A stretch of 8,237 nucleotides of DNA from JBIOHJ01 sp044448905 (lineage in GTDB: Bacteria; Bacteroidota; Bacteroidia; AKYH767-A; OLB10), in assembly GCA_044448905.1 (NCBI GenBank), contig JBIOHJ010000133.1:1-8237 (forward strand). Reading direction: 5' to 3'. Below, piece by piece: positions 1 through 5,693 of this stretch. A model generated the notes under the pieces. That model was given only the letters and a program-made list of their open reading frames with translations. It did not search any database and was not told the DNA's origin. Both the position numbers and the translations under genes were made by a program. Within the stretch, counting starts at the first letter, position 1; each line of letters begins with the position of its first letter.

Positions 1-302
1 ATTTTTTTGTGAAATCCAATAAAGAAGTCGCCGACAAACATGACTAAAAAGAAAATGTAGGCAATTGTTAGCATAGGAATTGATTTTTTTAATGTCGCAA
101 AACCAAAGATAAAACCAAGGGCAAATTGCCGGGCAGCCCACATATAAATTAAGTAGTCAACGCCTTTTGCGTTAAGGTCAACTGTCTCCAAAACCGATTG
201 GGGTGAAAAGCATATTGCTAAACTTACCATAAGTTCCATTAATGCAAAAAGTGCTGATACTATAAGTATCCATTTTGGTAATGATTTTTGTCCTTCTGTC
301 AT
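1..302 (-). CDS. Small multi-pass membrane protein, N-terminal part
   Basis: The reading frame opens at an ATG at 302-300 and runs without a stop off the left edge, giving about 100 residues of the N-terminus. The protein begins MTEGQKSLPKWILIVSALFA. There are three likely membrane segments, at about residues 11-29, 48-67 and 72-95, separated by short polar loops; residues KK follow the second segment. Length and pattern suit a four-helix inner-membrane protein of the small DoxX-like or DUF-type class common in Bacteroidota, but I do not recognise a specific family. There is no cleavable signal peptide; the first hydrophobic stretch looks like a true membrane helix. It lies downstream of, and in the same direction as, the secreted protein at 454-999, separated by AT-rich DNA holding half of an inverted repeat. 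The C-terminus is outside the window. Confidence 0.75.
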   Translation of the reverse strand, partial: MTEGQKSLPKWILIVSALFALMELMVSLAICFSPQSVLETVDLNAKGVDYLIYMWAARQFALGFIFGFATLKKSIPMLTIAYIFFLVMFVGDFFIGFHKK

Positions 303-327
303 AATTTAAGTTTGTTTTTAAACACAG

Positions 328-347
328 TTCTTGTTATACGCAGTGCT
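328..347 (+). repeat. Left arm of imperfect inverted repeat around the secreted-protein gene
   Basis: The plus strand reads TTCTTGTTATACGCAGTGCT. The reverse complement of 1012-1032 contains GTTATGCGCAATGCT preceded by TTCTTC. With one single-base gap the two match at 18 of 21 positions. The core GTTATAC/GTTATGC loosely resembles the GTTRRRY core of integron attC sites, with one departure from that consensus, but no complete attC fold is visible here. An inverted-repeat end of a small mobile unit is an alternative reading. Confidence 0.45.
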
Positions 348-366
348 TCTCTCGTAAATAATTATC

Positions 367-453
367 TTATTTTACTAACGAATCTTCTTTCATCAATTTG
401 TAGAATTGTTCTTTTGCTTTTTGTAATTCAAGCGAATCAGATTTTGATAATGG
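367..453 (-). other. In-frame open extension beyond the stop of the 454-999 gene
   Basis: After the TAA at 456-454, the same minus-strand frame stays open for 28 codons (453-370) and then meets another TAA at 369-367. The encoded stretch is charged and protein-like. It starts PLSKSDSLELQKAK and goes on with QFYKLMKEDSLVK after one Glu, with a helix-like spacing of hydrophobic residues. This suggests the ancestral protein ended at 367, and that the TAA at 454 is a nonsense change, a sequencing error or, less likely, a readthrough site. Chance openness of a 28-codon stretch cannot be excluded in one sequence. Confidence 0.4.
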
Positions 454-999
454 TTACGGCTCCGGCAATTTCACATCATCTTCTTTTATTGTTTTATCTG
501 ACATCTTTGCAATTAAATTAAGTTTATCTATTTGCTTCAATAATTCAAACCACTTGTCTCCAGCATTTTTGTCTCCTACATTTAAGTATTCGTTGTTTTC
601 AGTAATCCACACCATCAGATTTGTCTTATCAAAATAAAATTTATTGGAAAGTTTGGATGTGCTTCCTTTTATTTCAACATATAACGGCCATCGTCCGGAA
701 AAATAATAATCCTCTTTAAAATTAATACTATCTCTTGAATACGCTTTTGTCATTTTATTAATTTCGTCATTCGTTTTATAAATTGTGAGAATTCCGTTTT
801 GATAATAATTGCTTATCAAAACTTTTGTTTCTTGCTTTGCTTTATTAATTTTAGAATCAATTTCATCTTTCATGGTATTTCCGATTCGTACAGATTCAGA
901 ATTCCACATTTTCATTACGTCAGGATTCGATTGACAAAAAGCCAAAGAAAAACTTAAATGAACTATTAATATTGTAAAGAATATTTTATTTCTTCTCAT
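454..999 (-). CDS. Secreted protein of unknown function
   Basis: This gene encodes about 181 residues from an ATG at 999-997. The first 22 residues form a good signal peptide: two Arg and a Lys, a hydrophobic core TILIVHLSFSLAF, and a likely cleavage before Gln23 in AFC-Q. A lipoprotein reading with Cys22 is less likely because Phe precedes the Cys. The mature part is polar and Lys/Asp/Asn-rich, with a WPLYVEIKG segment and several Tyr/Phe-rich strands. I do not recognise a family. The frame extends upstream to ATGs at 1023 and 1074, but those add a Phe-rich, non-signal-like N-terminus that covers one arm of the flanking inverted repeat, so I prefer 999. The protein may be truncated, because the frame is open for 28 more codons past the TAA. 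It is more AT-rich than the genes to its right, which fits acquired DNA. Confidence 0.6.
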   Translation of the reverse strand: MRRNKIFFTILIVHLSFSLAFCQSNPDVMKMWNSESVRIGNTMKDEIDSKINKAKQETKVLISNYYQNGILTIYKTNDEINKMTKAYSRDSINFKEDYYFSGRWPLYVEIKGSTSKLSNKFYFDKTNLMVWITENNEYLNVGDKNAGDKWFELLKQIDKLNLIAKMSDKTIKEDDVKLPEP

Positions 1000-1011
1000 C
1001 AGCTTCAGGTT

Positions 1012-1032
1012 AGCATTGCGCATAACGAAGAA
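1012..1032 (-). repeat. Right arm of imperfect inverted repeat around the secreted-protein gene
   Basis: The plus strand contains GCATTGCGCATAACGAAGAA, which is the near-complement of the copy at 328-347. It sits 12 bases upstream of the preferred start of the secreted-protein gene. The pair of repeats therefore brackets exactly one gene, including its open extension, in a unit of about 705 bp. Confidence 0.45.
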
Positions 1033-1074
1033 GGTCTTAAAGAAGTAAAAAAAGAAGGGTTTTAATGCTCTCAT

Positions 1075-1245
1075 GTTTATTTACGCTCCACTAAGTTATT
1101 AGTACAAAAGCTAAAGTATTCTTTTTTCTTTATATACAAATACTTGTCCAACCGCTGGCGGATTCATTTTTCATTTTCGTCATACCCAACCAATAGAGCC
1201 TGCCACTTTTCTCCGTATCTTCGCGCTCCTTAAAAAAATCAGTAT
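1075..1245. other. Divergent intergenic region upstream of the ABC-F gene
   Basis: This is the spacer between the minus-strand secreted-protein gene and the plus-strand ABC-F gene. It is AT-rich and holds a short GC-rich inverted repeat, CCGCTGGCGG, at 1152-1161 and a candidate promoter at 1216-1223. No coding sequence or RNA gene is evident. Confidence 0.5.
1216..1223 (+). promoter_or_regulatory. Candidate Bacteroidota -7 promoter element for the ABC-F gene
   Basis: TATCTTCG matches the Bacteroidota -7 consensus TAnnTTTG at all but one defined position, and lies 22 bases before the ATG at 1246. A run starting a few bases downstream would leave a leader of roughly 15 bases. I see no clear TTG at the -33 position, so this rests on one box and its spacing. 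Confidence 0.4.
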
Positions 1246-2874
1246 ATGTTATCGGTAAGTAATCTTTCGTTGCGCTATGGCAAGCGTGTGTTGTTCGAGG
1301 ATGTAAATTTAAAATTCACTCCCGGCAATTGTTATGGTGTCATTGGCGCGAACGGAGCTGGCAAATCCACGTTTTTAAAAATACTATCGGGAGAAATTGA
1401 TCCTGCCACAGGGCAAATTGCCATTACTCCCGGTGAACGCATGGGTGTGCTTAAGCAAAATCACTTTGAGTTTGATGCCTGCACAGTGCTTAATACCGTA
1501 ATGATGGGTAACAGAAAATTATGGGATGTGATGCAGGAAAAAGATGCTTTTTACGCGAAGTCCGATTTCAGCGAGGCTGATGGTGTGAAAGCCGGTGAGC
1601 TCGAAACATTATTTGCCGAAATGGAAGGATGGAATGCCGAAAGCGATGCGGCTAATTTATTAAGCGGGCTTGGTGTGCACGAGGATTATCATCATAAGCT
1701 GATGAGCGAATTGAACGGAAAAGAGAAAGTTCGTGTGCTGCTGGCGCAGGCATTGTACGGCAATCCCGATATTTTATTGCTGGATGAGCCAACCAATGAT
1801 TTGGATGTGGAAACAATAAGTTGGCTGGAAAACTTTTTAGCCGATTACGAAAATACGGTTCTTGTTGTAAGCCACGACCGTCACTTCCTCGATGCTGTTT
1901 GCACGCATGTTGCCGATATTGATTTCGGAAAGATTCAGCTTTATACGGGCAACTATACGTTCTGGTACGAATCGAGCCAACTCGCGTTGCGGCAGCGCTC
2001 CGATCAGAACAAGAAAACGGAAGACAAGCGCAAAGAGCTGCAGGAATTTGTGGAACGTTTCAGCGCAAACGCTTCCAAATCGCGGCAGGCAACAAGCCGC
2101 AAAAAGCTATTGGATAAATTAGTATTGGAAGATATCAAGCCATCGAGCCGAAAATATCCCGGTATGGTTTTCAAGCCCGATCGTGATTGCGGTGACCAGC
2201 TGTTGTCAGTGGAGAATCTCGCAAAATCATTGCCTGATGGAACATTATTGTTCAGCGATATAACTTTTTCGTTAAGCAAAGGAGATAAGGTGGCTGTATT
2301 ATCCAAAGAGCATATTGCTATTACTACTTTTTTTGAAATACTAACGGGCAACGAAGCTCCCGATACCGGTGAATTTTTATGGGGAAGCACTATCACACGG
2401 TCTTATCTACCGAATGGAAATTCAGAATTTTTTAAAGGTGATGATAACCTTGTTGACTGGCTGCGCCAGTATTCTGCGGATAAAGATGAAACATACATAC
2501 GCGGATTTTTAGGCAGGATGTTATTCAGTGGCGATGAAGTGTTGAAAAAATCGAATGTATTGAGTGGGGGAGAAAAAGTACGTTGCATGCTCAGCCGTAT
2601 GATGCTTACCAATGCAAACTGTTTAATAATGGATGAACCCACCAATCATCTCGATCTTGAATCAATCACTGCTATCAACAATGCGCTAAAGGAATGGAAG
2701 CACATTGCGCTTTTCACTTCGCACGATCATGAGTTTGTGCAAACGGTAGCAAATCGTATAATTGAAATTACTCCTTTAGGCATTATTGACAAACGCATGA
2801 ACTATGACGAATACATTGCTGATGAAAAGATAAAAGCTTTACGCGAAACGATGTACGAAGCAGTGCCTTTGTAA
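1246..2874 (+). CDS. ybiT: ABC-F family ribosome-associated ATPase, YbiT/YkpA type
   Basis: This gene encodes 542 residues, a soluble tandem-ATPase protein of the ABC-F class, which act on ribosomes (tRNA-exit-site binding, relief of stalling) rather than in transport. Order of parts: NBD1 with Walker A GANGAGKST (34-42), Walker B ILLLDEP (176-182) and switch His210; a charged linker at about 243-305 with ERFSANASKSRQATSRKK, typical of the P-site tRNA interaction motif; NBD2 with signature LSGGE (439-443), Walker B IMDEP (461-465) and switch His493. There are no membrane segments. Length and extended similarity fit E. coli YbiT and B. subtilis YkpA. The odd point is that the NBD2 Walker A is SKEHIAITT (353-361), lacking the Gly and Lys, and the NBD1 signature is LNGKE (156-160); these form the same composite site. 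From memory, Firmicutes and Bacteroidota relatives also lack the NBD2 lysine. CvfB follows 34 bases downstream, probably in the same transcript. Confidence 0.93.
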   Translation: MLSVSNLSLRYGKRVLFEDVNLKFTPGNCYGVIGANGAGKSTFLKILSGEIDPATGQIAITPGERMGVLKQNHFEFDACTVLNTVMMGNRKLWDVMQEKDAFYAKSDFSEADGVKAGELETLFAEMEGWNAESDAANLLSGLGVHEDYHHKLMSELNGKEKVRVLLAQALYGNPDILLLDEPTNDLDVETISWLENFLADYENTVLVVSHDRHFLDAVCTHVADIDFGKIQLYTGNYTFWYESSQLALRQRSDQNKKTEDKRKELQEFVERFSANASKSRQATSRKKLLDKLVLEDIKPSSRKYPGMVFKPDRDCGDQLLSVENLAKSLPDGTLLFSDITFSLSKGDKVAVLSKEHIAITTFFEILTGNEAPDTGEFLWGSTITRSYLPNGNSEFFKGDDNLVDWLRQYSADKDETYIRGFLGRMLFSGDEVLKKSNVLSGGEKVRCMLSRMMLTNANCLIMDEPTNHLDLESITAINNALKEWKHIALFTSHDHEFVQTVANRIIEITPLGIIDKRMNYDEYIADEKIKALRETMYEAVPL

Positions 2875-2879
2875 CTTGA

Positions 2880-2908
2880 CCAATTACTCATTTACCTCAA
2901 TTACCAAC
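2880..2908 (+). repeat. TTACCTCAATTACC-type intergenic repeat, copy 1
   Basis: The gap between the ABC-F stop and the CvfB ATG is almost entirely CAATTACTCATTTACC followed by TCAATTACC. The core TTACCTCAATTACC at 2892-2905 recurs exactly, on the other strand, at 6913-6926 and with one inserted base at 4806-4820. In all three places it reads in the sense direction of the gene that starts just downstream. This supports the ATG at 2909 as the CvfB start. Confidence 0.6.
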
Positions 2909-3745
2909 ATGGAGATTGGAAAATACAATACGCTTGAAGTTGTAAAATACACTCCAATCGGGTTTTATCTTAGTGATGGAAGCGAACAAATATTATTGCC
3001 CAAAAGATATGTTCCCGAAAAAGCAAAAGTTGGCGACCGGCTTAAAATTTTTGTTTATCTCGATAGCGAGAATCGCCCCATTGCAACTACGCTTAACCCC
3101 ATTGCCACAGTTGATGAATTTGCATTTCTGCATGTCAAAGAAATAAATGAGCACGGTGCTTTTTTCGACTGGGGAATCGACAAAGATGTTTTTGTTCCTT
3201 ACAGTGAGCAAACTGTAGAATTGCAACAGGGAAATAAATATCTTGTTTACATTTATATAGATGAACGTTCCGGAAGGATTGCGGCTTCTTTAAAATGGAA
3301 CCAATTTATTGATCATGATACAAATGAATTAGAGAGTGGGGCAGAGGTGCGGTTATTAATTGCTCAGCCTACTGAGTTAGGATATAAAGCCATCATCAAC
3401 AACCAATATGAAGGTTTGCTTTACACGAATGAAATATTTGAACCGTTGCATGAAGGCGATGTTAAAAAAGGATTTATTAAACAGGTTCGGGAGGATGGTA
3501 AAATTGATTTGAGTCTTCAGCAACAGGGCTACGGCCATATTGCAGATTTAAAACAATTGCTTTTGCAGGAATTAAAAAACCATGAAGGGTTTTTACCGTT
3601 GGGTGATAAAAGCTCACCCGAAGAAATTTACCGGCAGCTTAAAATTAGCAAGAAGGCATTTAAGAAAACAATTGGCGGACTTTTTAAAGAAAAATTAATC
3701 ACGCTCAGCGATTTTGAAATCAGGTTATCAGCAGTTGAAAAATAA
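2909..3745 (+). CDS. cvfB: CvfB/YitL-type S1-like RNA-binding protein
   Basis: This gene encodes 278 residues from ATG 2909, in the COG2996 family (Staphylococcus CvfB, Bacillus YitL). Members bind RNA through S1-like OB folds; CvfB influences virulence-gene expression in Staphylococcus, but the role in Bacteroidota is not settled. The start MEIGKYNTLEVVKY, followed by ILLPKRYVPEKAKVGD, is highly typical of the family. Order: S1-like repeats at about 2-62, 65-130 and 145-205 (the last with the GFIKQVREDGKIDLSL motif), then a winged-helix region with SSPEEIYRQLKISKKAFKK at about 215-278. An upstream TTG at 2876 would add 11 residues, but those codons are translated from an intergenic repeat and the family starts at the MEIGKYN Met, so the ATG is preferred. 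It probably shares the ABC-F transcript, pairing two RNA/ribosome-acting proteins. It converges with the repeat-protein gene at 3889. Confidence 0.9.
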   Translation: MEIGKYNTLEVVKYTPIGFYLSDGSEQILLPKRYVPEKAKVGDRLKIFVYLDSENRPIATTLNPIATVDEFAFLHVKEINEHGAFFDWGIDKDVFVPYSEQTVELQQGNKYLVYIYIDERSGRIAASLKWNQFIDHDTNELESGAEVRLLIAQPTELGYKAIINNQYEGLLYTNEIFEPLHEGDVKKGFIKQVREDGKIDLSLQQQGYGHIADLKQLLLQELKNHEGFLPLGDKSSPEEIYRQLKISKKAFKKTIGGLFKEKLITLSDFEIRLSAVEK

Positions 3746-3888
3746 TTTTCTGCTAAACTATCCTTAACCCCCATTTCTGACTTTCATTAACTCTTCCATT
3801 ATCTCTGCTTCCCAGCTGTCTCTGTGTTTAATAATTTTTTAATTACAAAATCGGGGTTTAACATTCATAATTCAACATTCAGCATTCA
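3746..3888. other. Convergent intergenic region between CvfB and repeat protein
   Basis: Two genes end towards this gap. It contains pyrimidine-rich sequence, a pair of distant complementary stretches (TTAACCCC near 3763 and GGGGTTTAA near 3854) and the ATTCA repeat at its right end. I see no compact hairpin followed by a T-run, so no intrinsic terminator is called. Confidence 0.5.
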
Positions 3889-3894
3889 TCATTC
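3861..3894. repeat. ATTCA short-period direct repeat at the end of the repeat-protein gene
   Basis: The plus strand reads ACATTCATAATTCA then ACATTCAGCATTCA then TCATTC, two 14-base units built on ATTCA. The repeat runs through the TGA stop (3891-3889) of the minus-strand gene. Its 9-mer CAGCATTCA (3880-3888) reappears at 6945-6953 inside the hairpin loop of the long repeat element. Confidence 0.55.
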
Positions 3895-4794
3895 TTCTCT
3901 GTATTCATACTCATACCTGTGCCCCGCATTATGATCGCGATTCATGCGGTTGATGTCCATGTTGTAGTTGAGCTCCGAAATTATATTGCCATGTTCATCG
4001 TATTCAAAAATATCTTTTGAAGAAAGCTGTCCGTTTTGGTCGTAAATTTCTTCTTCAATGCAATGATTCTTATCATCAAACCTGAAAAGTATTTTTCGCG
4101 GGTGAAAGTCGCGGATATCTTTTTCAATAACATTTCCTCTTTCGTCATATGCATACGTGATGCTTTCGTTTAACTTTCCTGCTTCGTTTCGCTGCACAGC
4201 GCTTACAATATTATTTTTTTCGTTGTAGGTATATTCGGTTTTGTTCAGAAAATTATCACTGCCCGAGTATTCAACCTTGGCAGCCACATTTCCTTTTTCA
4301 TCATAAATGATTTCGGTTTTTTCCAGGATGTTCCCGGCAGCATCTTTTTTAGTTCTGCTTACCAAATCATTTTTTTCGTTGTATTCAATTAACTCCCTGC
4401 TTACGGAAACCGCTTCTTCATCAGTCTGGCTTATCTCTATAATGGAGCCTTTATCATTATATACATATGAAGTGGCTTCACCGGGTTCGCTGCCGTAAAA
4501 TTTTTGCTCTTTAATTAACCTTCCTTTTTCATCACGCGTATTTTTCAACACTTCTTTTACATCATCCATCAGCATGTGCATCACGTGTTCCTCCAGTTTC
4601 CCTTCGTCATTGTACGAAAAAGTATTGATCTCTTCGGTTTCGCCATCATCATTTATTTTTTTTTCTTCCGTCACATTTCCTTTGTCATCATAAATTGTAT
4701 GCAGCGATAAATATTCTTTTTCGTGATCGTTCGATTCACCAAACTTGAGCATGGTGTGAAGAAAGCTGTAGCGTTTAATGGATTTTATTTTCAT
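3889..4794 (-). CDS. YD-repeat-like protein of unknown function
   Basis: This gene encodes about 301 residues made of roughly ten degenerate repeats of about 25 residues. Each carries a tyrosine/phenylalanine-acidic-Gly-Asn core such as IYDDKGNV, IYDEKGNVAAKV, YAYDERGNVIEK and FEYDEHGNIISE, spaced by Glu/Lys-rich stretches. This is the YD/RHS-like repeat pattern, which forms extended beta-sheet structures. Known YD proteins are often large secreted toxins or wall proteins, but this one is short, acidic and lacks a signal peptide, membrane segment, core domain or toxin tail, so its role is unknown. The frame opens at 4839, but the first 15 codons overlap the end of kdsA and a repeat. The ATG at 4794-4792 (MKIKSIKRYSF) leaves a 31-base gap after kdsA and is preferred. 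The minus-strand direction and small gap suggest cotranscription with kdsA. Confidence 0.75.
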   Translation of the reverse strand: MKIKSIKRYSFLHTMLKFGESNDHEKEYLSLHTIYDDKGNVTEEKKINDDGETEEINTFSYNDEGKLEEHVMHMLMDDVKEVLKNTRDEKGRLIKEQKFYGSEPGEATSYVYNDKGSIIEISQTDEEAVSVSRELIEYNEKNDLVSRTKKDAAGNILEKTEIIYDEKGNVAAKVEYSGSDNFLNKTEYTYNEKNNIVSAVQRNEAGKLNESITYAYDERGNVIEKDIRDFHPRKILFRFDDKNHCIEEEIYDQNGQLSSKDIFEYDEHGNIISELNYNMDINRMNRDHNAGHRYEYEYREE

Positions 4795-4795
4795 T

Positions 4796-4825
4796 TTGGG
4801 TAAATGGATAATTGAGGTAACTCGC
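4796..4825 (-). repeat. TTACCTCAATTACC-type intergenic repeat, copy 2
   Basis: Read on the minus strand, the gap between kdsA and the repeat-protein ATG is GAGTTACCTCAATTATCC followed by ATTTACCC. It matches the copies at 2880-2908 and 6903-6936, with one extra T in the core (core 4806-4820). Like the other copies it lies in sense orientation immediately before the start codon of the downstream gene. Confidence 0.55.
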
Positions 4826-5638
4826 CTAAGAAACCGCACTTCTGATTTTAACCAGTTTCACTAAAAGTTCCTCAAGCAAATCGAGTTTCAGCATGTTTGC
4901 TCCGTCTGAGAGGGCTTTTGATGGGTCGGGATGGGTTTCAATAAAAATGCCGTCAACACCAACGGCAATACCAGCCTTTGCAATAGTTTCAATCATTCCG
5001 GGTAAGCCGCCTGTTACTCCCGATGACTGATTTGGTTGTTGCAAAGAATGCGTAACATCCAAAACCACGGGTACTTTGTTTTGCTGCATGATTTTTATTC
5101 CTCGGTAATCAACAACTAAATCCGAATAACCAAAAGTAGTTCCTCTTTCTGTGAGCATGATATTCTTATTTCCCGGTTCGCGGATTTTATTTACTGCAAA
5201 CTGCATGGCATCAGCCGAAAGAAATTGCCCTTTTTTTACATTCACACACTTCCCGGTTTTTGCTGCGGCAACTAACAGGTCGGTTTGCCGGCAAAGGAAA
5301 GCAGGTATCTGCAGCACATCAACATGCCCGGCAGCCAAAGCAGCTTCGTTGCTTTCGTGAATATCTGTAAGGACGGGAATGCTTAATTCACTTTTAACTT
5401 TTTTCAAAATATCCAATGCTTTTTCATCTCCAATCCCTTTAAAAGAATCCGACCGCGAACGGTTTGCTTTTCGGTAAGAGGCTTTGAAAATGAAAGGGAT
5501 TTCGAGCTTTTCACAAATAGCTTTTACTTTTTTTGCGACTTCAAAAACTATCTGCTCATTTTCAACAACACAAGGTCCGGCAATGAGGAAGAAGTTTTTA
5601 GAAGTGGTATGGGAAAGGTCTTTTAAATCAGGATACAT
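4826..5638 (-). CDS. kdsA: 3-deoxy-8-phosphooctulonate synthase (KdsA), metal-dependent type
   Basis: This gene encodes 270 residues. The enzyme condenses phosphoenolpyruvate with D-arabinose 5-phosphate to Kdo-8-phosphate, the precursor of Kdo in the lipopolysaccharide inner core; it is cytosolic and a TIM barrel. Motifs seen: AGPCVVEN (20-27), KASYRKANRSRSDSFKGIG (52-70, substrate binding), TDIHE (91-95), LQIPAFLCRQTDL (109-121), NVKKGQF (133-139), RGTTFGY (165-171), DVTHSLQ (194-200) and FIETHPDPS (232-240). Cys23, His197, Glu234 and Asp245 correspond, each with the same offset of 12, to the metal ligands Cys11, His185, Glu222 and Asp233 that I recall for Aquifex KdsA, so this is the metal-dependent class rather than the E. 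coli Asn class. Length is normal. It is followed by the YD-repeat gene after 31 bases and preceded by rlmI-like after 50 bases, a likely shared minus-strand transcript. Confidence 0.96.
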   Translation of the reverse strand: MYPDLKDLSHTTSKNFFLIAGPCVVENEQIVFEVAKKVKAICEKLEIPFIFKASYRKANRSRSDSFKGIGDEKALDILKKVKSELSIPVLTDIHESNEAALAAGHVDVLQIPAFLCRQTDLLVAAAKTGKCVNVKKGQFLSADAMQFAVNKIREPGNKNIMLTERGTTFGYSDLVVDYRGIKIMQQNKVPVVLDVTHSLQQPNQSSGVTGGLPGMIETIAKAGIAVGVDGIFIETHPDPSKALSDGANMLKLDLLEELLVKLVKIRSAVS

Positions 5639-5660
5639 AGGAAAGTTTTAAAGTTCAAAA

Positions 5661-5693
5661 TTAATAATCAATAATTAATAAAAAATAATCAAT
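5661..5693. repeat. AATAATCAAT direct repeat between rlmI-like and kdsA
   Basis: The 10-mer AATAATCAAT occurs at 5663-5672 and again at 5684-5693, the second copy spanning the TGA stop (5691-5689) of the rlmI-like gene. The 20 bases between are TAAT-rich and almost palindromic. The gap has no GC-rich stem, so it is not a terminator. It is a third repeat type filling a small gap between genes. Confidence 0.5.

Noticed and set aside
288..521. Plus-strand frame of 77 codons
   Set aside because: It overlaps the end of the secreted-protein gene and its open extension on the other strand, has a random Leu/Ser-rich composition from AT-rich DNA, and no plausible start context.
328..1032. Complete integron attC site
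   Set aside because: Only single GTTATRC-like cores are seen at each end; the paired R and L boxes and the cruciform arms are missing, and there is no integrase in the window.
961..1065. Plus-strand open stretch ending LQVSIAHNEEGLKEV before TAA at 1063, resembling a gene C-terminus
   Set aside because: It has no upstream gene body, overlaps the signal peptide of the minus-strand gene, and the Lys/Glu-rich look is what the complement of a Phe-rich frame gives. A remnant cannot be excluded but is not supported.
1152..1161. CCGCTGGCGG as a transcription terminator or operator
   Set aside because: The arms are only four bases with a two-base loop, too small to act as a terminator, and no second half-site is visible.
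2004..2645. Minus-strand open frames inside the ABC-F gene
   Set aside because: They are antisense shadows of a strongly conserved coding sequence and show no domain-like features.
2876..2908. TTG start for CvfB giving 11 extra residues
   Set aside because: Those codons are the intergenic TTACC repeat, and family members start at the Met of MEIGKYN.
3746..3888. Bidirectional intrinsic terminator between convergent genes
   Set aside because: The only complementary arms (TTAACCCC and GGGGTTTAA) are about 90 bases apart with a bulge and no following T-run.
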